Origin: Daphnia pulex | Lineage: Eukaryota > Arthropoda > Branchiopoda > Diplostraca > Daphniidae | Direction of reading: 5' to 3' | NCBI RefSeq assembly: GCF_021134715.1 | Contig: NC_060020.1 | Coordinates: 8,556,001-8,620,000, forward strand | DNA length: 64,000 nt | Part shown: piece after piece, positions 55,907 to 64,000 of the stretch | Position numbering within the stretch: position 1 is the first letter of the stretch | Layout: each line of letters starts with the position of its first letter | Notes under the pieces: generated by a model | Told to the model about the DNA's origin: nothing | What the model saw: only the letters and a program-made list of their open reading frames with translations | The model's database searches: none | Program-made: the position numbers and the translations under genes

Positions 55907-58816
55907 CCCTTCAAGCTTTCATTGACTGGCTGACTAACGCTGAGAAAACTTTGGGTGGCCTCAAACCTGCCTCACGTGTTATGGAGACCGTCCTCTCCCA
56001 AATTGAAGAGCACAAAACCTTCCAAAAAGACATTGCGGCTCAACGCGAGGTGATGCTCAGCTTGGACAAGAAGGGAACCCACCTAAAATACTTCAGCCAA
56101 AAGCAGGATGTTATCCTGATTAAGAATCTGCTCATCAGCGTTCAACACCGCTGGGAGCGTGTTCTGTCAAGAGCCGCCGAACGAACTAGGGCACTCGATC
56201 ATGCGTACAAGGAGGCCAAGGAGTACCACGATTCGTGGCACGAACTGTATTCATGGCTGGACGAAGCTGAAAAAGGTAATCCAAATCAAATTAGACTCGA
56301 ATTCATCCTAATATTTATACTTCTTTAGGATTTGACGATGCTGTTCTGCAACTGGGTAAAGACCCCGAGAAAATCAAGCAGCTGTTGGCCAAACACAAGG
56401 AGTTTCAACGAACTCTTGGTGCTAAACAACCTACTTATGACGGCGTCGTGCGACTCGGTAAACTTGTCAAGGATCGTGCTCCGAAGACAGATGAGCCCAC
56501 CTTGAAGCAGATGATGTCTGACCTGAAGGCCAAGTGGCAATCTGTTTGCAACAAGTCAGTTGATCGCCAGAGGAAGCTCGAAGAAGGATTGCTTTTCTCT
56601 GGGCAATTCAAGGACGCCATTCAGGTTTGTTTATTTCGCTTGGAAAAGTTCCAATTCAGTTTGTTAATTTATTATTATTTGAATGACATTTGTAGGCGTT
56701 GGTCGACTGGCTGTGCAAAACGGATCCGGCTCAAATGATGGAAGGTCCCGTCCATGGAGATTTAGATACGGTGATGGCGCTGCGTGAACAGCACAAGAAC
56801 TTTGAAGAAGAGCTTCAAAGCCGATTAGCTCAGACCAAACAGGTCCGAAAAATGGCCGTGGATGTTATGTCAAATGCCAGTGAAGAGGACAGATCAAACA
56901 TTCAAAAGCAAGTATCCGAATTGGATGTCACCTGGGAAAATGTTTCCAAAGCTTCAAACACCAGATCTGCTCGCCTGGATGATGCTTTAGCCCAAGCGGA
57001 AACTTTGCACAAAGCAGTCAACATGCTTCTAAAATGGCTCTCAGATGCTGAAATGAAACTACGATTCGCCGGCGCTCTACCCGATGAAGAACCAGAAACA
57101 TTGCAACAGTTGGCAGACCATCATAAGTACATACCCAATTATTACATTATTAATTTCATTGAAAATTCTTTTATCGTTGAATGTTTGTTATTAGATTTTT
57201 GGAAGAGGTGATCAAGAAAGAGGCTGACAAAGACGATACCTTGGCATTGGCTCAAGACATCCTTGGCAAGGCCTATCCCGATGCTGTTTCTGTTATCCGT
57301 CATTGGATTACCATCATTCAATCTCGATGGGAAGAAGTCATGGCATGGGCTAACCAGGTAATATTATTCTTTTGCCTAATATGGAGTGCTCGGTTAGGGA
57401 AGCAATGTTGCCCCAATATTGTACCGATGTTGGCGATCGACCGTACGTACATTAATGGAAAGATGAGGCAAAGCCGTTGTTGCAATGTTGTAGCGATATT
57501 AGATCCGCACGCGGCCCGAGCCACATCCAACATGGAAATCAGTGATAGTTTGAGAGCGGGGAAACAGTATTGGGACAGTATTGGGTCCCATATTATTATT
57601 TTTAATCACGTCCACGACCACGACTGAAAACTTTAAAAAATGTTCAATTGAAAGAATAGTTTACATTGTTGACTAAATAAGTAAATAACGGTTTTGTGCG
57701 GCTAGATTCTAATGTTGGGTGAATATCTGAAATACTTTGGTGTTGGACCATTAATTATTACTCAGCAACGTTTTAAAAAGATTTTCTGTGTTCAATCTCT
57801 TCTCGCGCCTTCACGTTTCTCTTTGTTTGCTTTTTTCATCACCTGACTTTTCTGATTGACTTACTGATTTTTCTTGATTAGTTGGGTGACCTATCCGAAA
57901 ACTATTGAAGACCTTACTTCATTTACTTACTGCTGTTTCTCGCTCTTCCTATTGTGGCACACATTATTATAACTTCAGACTATGTGTTTATGATTACGAA
58001 ATTCACAATATTTTTTTCATATTCAGAATATTGATTCTAGAAAAAATTTAGAAGGCGGATTTCTAGTACATACGGCATATATTTACATTTGCAGCCCAAA
58101 TAGCTAGGCCTTTAATTGCAATATGTAAATAATTTTTTTTATTTGTAGCGTGAACACCGTCTTAACGAACACCTCCGCAATTTGCGTGAGATGGCCTCCA
58201 TTCTAGAAGAGCTTCTGGCTTGGCTGTCCACTGCTGAGAAGACTCTGATTACTCTGGAAGCCGAAACCTTACCTGATGATCTACCTATCATCGAAGGTTT
58301 GATCAAGGATCACCAAGAATTTATGGAGGACATGGCTAAACGACAGCCCGAAGTGGATCGCGTGTGTAAAACCAAGCAACCACCTCGAAATAATCAGCCA
58401 GGCGAAATCGAGCGTAAACCATCTCGCAACAAGTCGACATCTTCGTAAGTTCTATTGCTGTCTAACTAATCTAATCATTCTTCCTATTCCTCTTTTATGA
58501 ATTTCATTACACAGAGTGCCTGATCGAGAATTCAGCCAGAGTCCGACCCGGGAATCATCACCGGAACACGATACTCCTGCGCGCCGTCCCAGGTTAATAC
58601 AATCACTAGCTTATCAGAACTAAAAATTCAGAATGTCTAATATTACTGTACGTTAACTTACTCGAAGAGTAGATAAAATCTAGTCGATTATTAAAAGAGT
58701 CTAATTCATAACTGTTTAATGCACTAACGCAATGTTTTGGGATTTGATTTGTAATTCCACAGCCGTGTAACACCTGACCTAGAAAATTCGCTAATACCCC
58801 GTCTAGTCCGACCCAG
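55907..58816 (+). pseudogene. shot: spectraplakin (shot/MACF type), 3'-rod exons, truncated at both ends
   Basis: Seven exons join in frame: about 55907-56275, 56329-56624, 56696-57126, 57195-57357, 58149-58444, 58515-58592 and 58763-58816. They code for several spectrin repeats of the spectraplakin rod (KKGTHLKYFSQKQDVILIKN, ALVDWLCKTDPAQMMEGPVH, REHRLNEHLRNLREM, LEELLAWLSTAEKTLITLEA, EVDRVCKTKQP), then a Ser/Arg/Pro-rich linker (SQSPTRESSPEHDTPARRPR). In spectraplakins this linker precedes EF-hands and the microtubule-binding GAS2 domain, but no such exons follow; a PTGR1 fragment begins at 58908. At the 5' end the first exon is cut by the LTR. The exons are otherwise open. It is either a gene fragment or a real gene misassembled here. 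Confidence 0.85.
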
Positions 58817-58907
58817 GTCAGTTATAACTACGTAATTGTTGTCTAACTATATGTATAAGAAACTATAAGTGTCGAGCTTCTTGTGGGTACGTCTTGTATT
58901 GCTACGT

Positions 58908-59445
58908 AATTGTTAACAACACCGTCAGTGCCAATAAATTTGTTTTCTCCAAAAGGTTTAACGGTTCGCCTCAACACGATAATTTTACTTTGGAAGTTGA
59001 AGAGCTACCAGAACTTAAAGCAGGAGGTTACCAATTAAATTACTTTTATGTATGTTATCTGCTTGTACTAATTTTGGATGGTTTTACATATGTTCTTTGT
59101 GAAGCCCTTTATCTCGGCGTAGATCCTTACACGAGGCAGCATTAGCTGGCCTCTTGGTAATAATGACAGTATTTTATGGCTCTCCAATATATTTTTACAA
59201 GAACCATTTATGAACTGGGTTTCGATAGGGCTTTCAACTACAAAGTCTGCGACTTCAAAAGTTCTTCGAAGGTGGCATCTCCAAACGGTGTTCTCTGTTA
59301 TTTCGATAACGTAAGATCGTTCCTGAAAAGAGACCACTTAAATAGGAGTTTTCTTTTACGCTTGATTTTATGATTAACTATCCTGTTTTGTTTTGAAAAT
59401 TTCAGGTTGGAGGGTCATCGAGTAAGGCTGTCAACAGTCACATGA
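58908..59445 (+). pseudogene. prostaglandin reductase 1-like gene, broken
   Basis: The first part (58908-59203) gives the N-terminal strands of a PTGR1-type NADP-dependent alkenal/one oxidoreductase (KFVFSKRFNGSPQHD, PELKAGG, EALYLGVDPYTRQH, then a stop). The next part (59204-59310) is from the middle of the enzyme (YELGFDRAFNYKV, then SPNGVLCYFDN) and ends at a donor. After an intron, VGGSSSKAVNSHMN follows at about 59405-59445 and completes the family's CYFDNVGG motif. The cofactor-binding region between them and the C-terminus are missing, and a BEL/Pao element starts directly after. It is a dead gene. Confidence 0.75.
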
Positions 59446-62400
59446 ATGATTTTTTTCGAGAACCGATCGGAGATGAAGAGAAGAAGCCAGCCAGAATAAA
59501 TCGTTTGTTTGGACAACCCGACTTCAATTTAGACATTGAATTTCGCCGGTTCTGCATAACGGAGTCGTTTGGAACGGAATAACCCGGACAAAAGAAACGC
59601 CTGACCGCCGAAGAAAAAAGGGCTTTTACAATCGTCAAAGAAGGCATTTGTAGGTTGGAATTTGGCTACGAGATTCCACTGCCCTGGAAAGAAGGGGAGC
59701 CATCGCTACCCGACAACCGAATCATGGCAGAGCAACGCCTCACCGGTCGGAAGAGGAGATTTAACAGGACGCGGAGTTCAAGAAGGAGTATCGTGCTGCC
59801 ATCAAGAAGTATGTAACAGAAGGCTATGCGAAGAAGATAACCGAACCCAAGGAATTTGCAAACGAGCCCCAGTATTTCCTGCCACACTTTGGAGTTTACA
59901 AAACGACAGCAGGAGTAATAAAGGTACGAGTGGTGAGTTTTCGCCGATGACATCAAGGCCATGTTTTCAAGAATTCGCCTGAGAGAAGAAGACGCTCGTC
60001 TACACCAATTCCTGTTTCAGGATCAAGACTCGGAAGTAATCGACGTCTATCAAATGGACCGTCTTGCGTTTGATAATAAATGCTCTCTGTTCGTCACCAT
60101 CTTTACGCTCCGCCGGACTGCCTTGGACTTCGGAGAGGAGAAGGAGGAAGTAACAAAAGCCGTCGTCGACGATACGTACGTGGACGATTGGCTAGAAAGC
60201 CGCAGAAGCGTGAAAGAAGCTGTACTGATAGCAAAGGACAAGTCACGGGTATTTGAAAAAGGCGACTTCAAACTCCGCGGTTGGGTATCCAATTCGAATC
60301 ATCTTATAGAAGAAATAGCACCTGAAAGGCGGTGCATGACCAAACCAGAAGTTCAACTGGGGAGCGAAGAGGAAGCAACCGTTCTCGGCATTGTGTGGCG
60401 CAGAGCAGCAGATTTATTGTCGTTTTCCATCCGCCAGTTACCAGAAAGAAGTAAAAAGAGACGCGGATTGGCTGGCCGATTAGCATCCATCTACAATCCT
60501 CCCGGATTTTCTATCCGCTTACTATTAAAGCCAAGATTCCGTTAGGGAAGTTAAGTTTGAAAGGTTTGAATTTGGACGACCAGATTGACTAATCTACTTA
60601 TCTAAGATCTACCAAAACGGAACAATTCGTGTGAACCTCGTCATGGCAAAAACCAAGCTTGCACAAAAGAAGACTATCTCCGTAGCCAAGTTAGAGCTAC
60701 AAGCCGCTCTGCTTGGCTCCCGACTAGCAAGATACGTGTACGATGCCCTAAACCGCCCGATAGATAAGAAGTACTTCTGGACAGATAGCTCGTGTGTTCG
60801 GAACCTTTCGTCAGTCATCGTATCGGGGATATTCAGCTACTGACCGAATCTAAGGAGTGGCGGTTTCTCCCCGGGTAACTAAATCCGAACAATGCAGTAA
60901 CTAGGTCATCGCTAGATGTAGAAGAAATCCTTCCTACAAGTAAGACGGAAGGCCCGGCTTTCCTGCAGCATCCAGAGACGGAGTGGCCTATCGACCTGCC
61001 TTGGATGATGCCGAAAGAAGAGATCTGGTCCAGCCACGATTCTCGAGTCCATCTAACGCAACATCAAGAGCCAGTAAACTGGGCGAGCGTCAACTTTGAT
61101 CCCGACGACGTACGGAGCTACACGGAGTTAAAGGGGGAGTTGCTGGAGTTACTGAAACGCTGCCAGGCTGAGTCATTTTCAAAAGAAATTGGAGGTATTG
61201 AAAGAAAAGGGAGAGGTGAAAAGAACGTCCACATTGCTGGAATTATCACCATGTGTTGGAGAAGAAGGCCTGTTGAGAGTCGGCAGCCGTGTCAGACGGA
61301 TTCAGTTGCCAAACGAAAACCTTCAACCTGTCATTTTACCAGCCAAGCATCAATTGATAACCCAGCTTATTAGAGCCTTCCACAACAAACACAACCACTG
61401 CGGTACCGATTTCTAACTCAGCCACGTTCGAGATTACTATTGGCCGATCAGAGGGAACAGGGAAGGAAGCTGTAAAGAAAGTGGCGAAGATGTGTCCATC
61501 CTGAATCCGCGAGCGCGCGTGGCCAGCGATACAGATGATGGCCAATCTACCGATCGAAAGATTTGCCGTATTCACCCCAGCATCCCATCATAAAGCCGTT
61601 GATTATTTCGGTCCGCTGGAAGTGACATGTGAAAGAGGACGGACCGTCAAGCGATATGGCGCGTTATTAACTGACTGACGAAGTGTGCGGTGTATATAGA
61701 TTTGGAAAAATCATTGTCAACAGAAGAAAATCATTGTCAACAGAAGAACTTCTTCTACTGCTAAGAAGATTCCTCTCCTTTTATTCAAAGCCGGATCCAT
61801 TCCGATAACGGGACCAATTTCGTTGGAGCGGAGAAAGAGTTGGTCTCTCCAGTCAATCAGTTTAATCAATATTCCATCCTCGCGGAAGCGCTTCAACAAT
61901 CCGTTATCAAATGGAAATTCCAGCCATCAAGCGCCCCGCATTTTGGCGGAGCTCACAAAAGTTTAATGAGAGTGACCAAACTCTCCCTCTATGGTATGTT
62001 AAAGACAGAAGGAGAAAAGTTACGCCACCCCACTGAAGAAATGATGCGCACATTTTTAAGTTAAGTAGCAGCCATTTTAAACGACCGCCCTTTGGTGAAG
62101 TGTAGTTCAGATCCGAAAGACTGCAGTCTTCTCACCCCCAACGATTTACTAGGCAAGCGGAATGGCGTCACATTACCCATGTAAGACCCGACGGGCGCGC
62201 TACCTCATCAAAGCTACTTATACGTCCAGAAGATGGCGGACTTATTCTGGGATTTGTGGGTCAAGTTTTACCTGCCATCCCTCGTCGCCCGACGCAAGTG
62301 GCAGCTGAAAGAGAGGAATTTTCGAGTTGGCGATTGCGTCTTAGCAGTGAAGCCTAACCTTCCAAGAGGACGGTTGTCGACGGGAAAAGTCACACAAACT

Positions 62401-62568
62401 TACCCTGGAGCTGACGGATTAGTCCAAGTCGTCACAGTGGAAACAGCTAGCGGCGTTTATACTTGGCCAATCCATCGACTTTGTCTTCTTGAACTAGCTG
62501 AGAGCAAACTCGCCGAAGGAGACGCTGGATTAGTCTTTGGGAAGAATGGCGTCGCCGATAAGAAATGA
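59446..62568 (+). mobile_element. decayed BEL/Pao retrotransposon
   Basis: Plus-strand frames follow BEL/Pao pol order. The start of the reverse transcriptase lies at about 59590-59990 (LTAEEKRAFTIVKEG, PLPWKEGEPSLPDN). A catalytic YVDD box is near 60177 (VVDDTYVDDWLES). The RNase H region is at about 60631-60840 (TISVAKLELQAALLGSRLAR, FWTDSS). An H2C2/integrase part lies at 61189-62060 (LPAKHQLITQLI, HFGGAHKSLMRVTK). A C-terminal DUF5641-like domain sits at 62233-62568 (WQLKERNFRVGDCVL, YTWPIHRLCLLE). Stops and frameshifts are frequent. LTRs were not recognised. Confidence 0.88.
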
Positions 62569-63990
62569 GCCCTCTGGAGACTGAATGTTTTCTATATTTA
62601 TTACGCATTATTTTTCCCTATTTAGTATTATTGCTGCAAATCACACATCACGTTGCAAACCTTCCGTATCGCAAAGCCATCTCAGACGCTCCCAAATCAA
62701 TTTGCGTTATTCTAAGCTGGCCTCTGCCTCACTTGCTCAAATTATTATCGACCTCAACATTGACCTTATCTTGTTACAAGAACCTTATGCCGTTCATTCT
62801 GTGTGCCCAGTCATTCCCAAAATTCCTTGTAGCTATTCATCCTATCACAAACTAAACATAGAGCATGCTTTCGGCTCGTCCATTGTTGTTCGTGACCAAA
62901 ATTGCTGTGAAATATAAGTTGTTTGCCAGTTATATTGATAATCACGTTGCGTGCATCAACAGCAATCAACAGCAACACAGCTTATGTCCTTGACGCCAAT
63001 GCACGCAATCCATTATGGAACAGCGCAAAGGCGGACAGCAGAGGATCGGACCTGGAGTTTCATTTGCGTAGCATTAAACTTTCAATGGCAAACGCGCCCA
63101 CCAAGTCACTTGATTTTGTCCCAACCAGTACATCCTTTGTGGACGTGACGCTTTGAGGTTTGTAGGCATCGACTCTTGGTCTTTCCTATCAGCTCCATCC
63201 CTCTCGGACCATCCTTACATTTTCTATTTTGTCAACATTAATTCCCCAGCGCCGAGTACGCGTCGTCAATCTGTCTTACGCATTCCCAAACTAAGCTCAG
63301 TCTATCGCAGTTTTTTCACTGACACGTATAATGTTTTTCAAAAGAAATCGAACGATGGCCCTCTCTGGACTATCTCCCAACCACCTGTGAGACGTAAAGT
63401 CTAGTATATGTTGGCCATTGCGAAGTGCGCCAATGATGCTAGGAAACCTCGTGTTGCCACTGATTAAGCCTAAGGCAACATGCCGTGGTGGTCAGATGAG
63501 CTACGCTACTTGCACAGCTCAGCTCACCCCTGCTGCAGACAATTCTCAATCAAAATCAATCACTAATGAAACCAACAGAAGACCCCCCGGTCAGCAAAAA
63601 ATCGATCGTTTGCAGAATTCCGTAAGTCGGCGACTACAGCTGACACTTTTGATGCACTTTGATAAAAGGTTGCGCAGACTTCTTCTTTCTTTCTCCCACC
63701 CAATCTGACAGCGCTCATGACGATGCTGAAAATGCATGGCAGGGCAGGGCCAAACTGGCCGCTAAACTCAGCCGAAGAGGTTCCACTTACATCGGATTGG
63801 GAGTTTGGTGCAGCGATCCGTTCACTTAATCCAAATTAAGCAGCGGGGTTTGACGGGCTCTCGGCTGAGATGGTCCTTCACTGTCTACCACTCATTAAAC
63901 CTCATCTTCTGCTAGTTCTAAATTCTTGTCTGGCTACCTCCTTCTTTCCCAATAAATGGAAGATGTCAAAAGTCTCCTTCGTTGAGAAAC
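62569..63990 (+). mobile_element. jockey-like LINE, endonuclease and start of RT, running off the window
   Basis: The plus strand reads INLRYSKLASASLAQIIIDL, then LILLQEPYAVHSVCP and FGSSIVVRD. This is the N-terminal half of an apurinic-type endonuclease. A second block (DANARNPLWNSAKADSRGSD, then TSTSFVDVTL and SLSDHPYIFYFV) gives its C-terminal half. From about 63840 the RT begins (AGFDGLSAEMV, then SFFPNKWKMSKVSFVEKPNK) and is cut by the window end. Frameshifts and internal deletions show that it is degraded. Confidence 0.85.
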
Positions 63991-64000
63991 CAAACAAACA

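Larger units (their letters stand above)
50223..56241. repeat. 6.02-kb tandem duplication, copy 2
   Basis: Second copy of the unit at 44197-50219. Here the spectraplakin exon at the right end is uninterrupted and continues into the rest of the gene, so this copy marks the original right flank. Confidence 0.93.

Noticed and set aside
57360..57627. ORF in the 790-bp spectraplakin intron
   Set aside because: It continues the upstream exon past a good donor (CAG|gtaata) and is unlike spectrin sequence; the conserved frame resumes at 58149.

Overview
The window reads as nuclear DNA of a pancrustacean arthropod, most likely a water flea (Daphnia-like). This is inferred from a flightin/WYR-domain gene pair (a domain known only from Pancrustacea), short 60-80 bp GT-AG introns, and arthropod-type Copia, BEL/Pao, Tc1 and jockey-like LINE remnants. 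No organism name can be proven from the sequence alone.

Region 1 (about 1-12,600) is a conserved gene block. A four-exon myofilin-like gene (2481-3537, +) is followed in tandem by flightin (5739-6488, +). Both carry a WYR domain and belong to muscle thick filaments. Next come the 11-exon INTS10 gene of the Integrator complex (7942-10794, +) and, convergent with it, a four-exon KNL1/Spc105 kinetochore scaffold (10840-12583, -). The KNL1 gene is very short but keeps SILK and RVSF PP1-docking motifs, MELT-like motifs and an RWD-like C-terminus.

Region 2 (about 12,700-43,700) is accessory and repeat-rich, with almost no intact gene. It holds two foldback elements, duplicated gene fragments, an array of hairpin modules, two decayed Copia elements, a degenerate satellite and a perfect 38-bp inverted repeat. 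It also holds an internally deleted copia element with intact LTRs and a 5-bp target-site duplication, two Tc1-type transposase fragments, a LINE fragment, an unidentified coding unit present at two places, and decayed coiled-coil genes.

Region 3 (44,197-56,241) is a nearly perfect tandem duplication of about 6.02 kb. Each copy carries an intronless UBF-like HMG-box ORF on the minus strand and an LTR-like segment with a minisatellite and a cluster of CRE-type motifs. That segment runs straight into a spectraplakin (shot/MACF-type) exon. In copy 1 the exon is cut at the duplication junction. In copy 2 it continues into seven spectraplakin exons (55,907-58,816), which stop before the expected EF-hand and GAS2 exons.

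Region 4 (58,908-63,990) holds a broken prostaglandin-reductase-1-like gene, part of which also occurs at 43,701-43,996. A decayed BEL/Pao element abuts it, followed by a jockey-type LINE running off the window edge.
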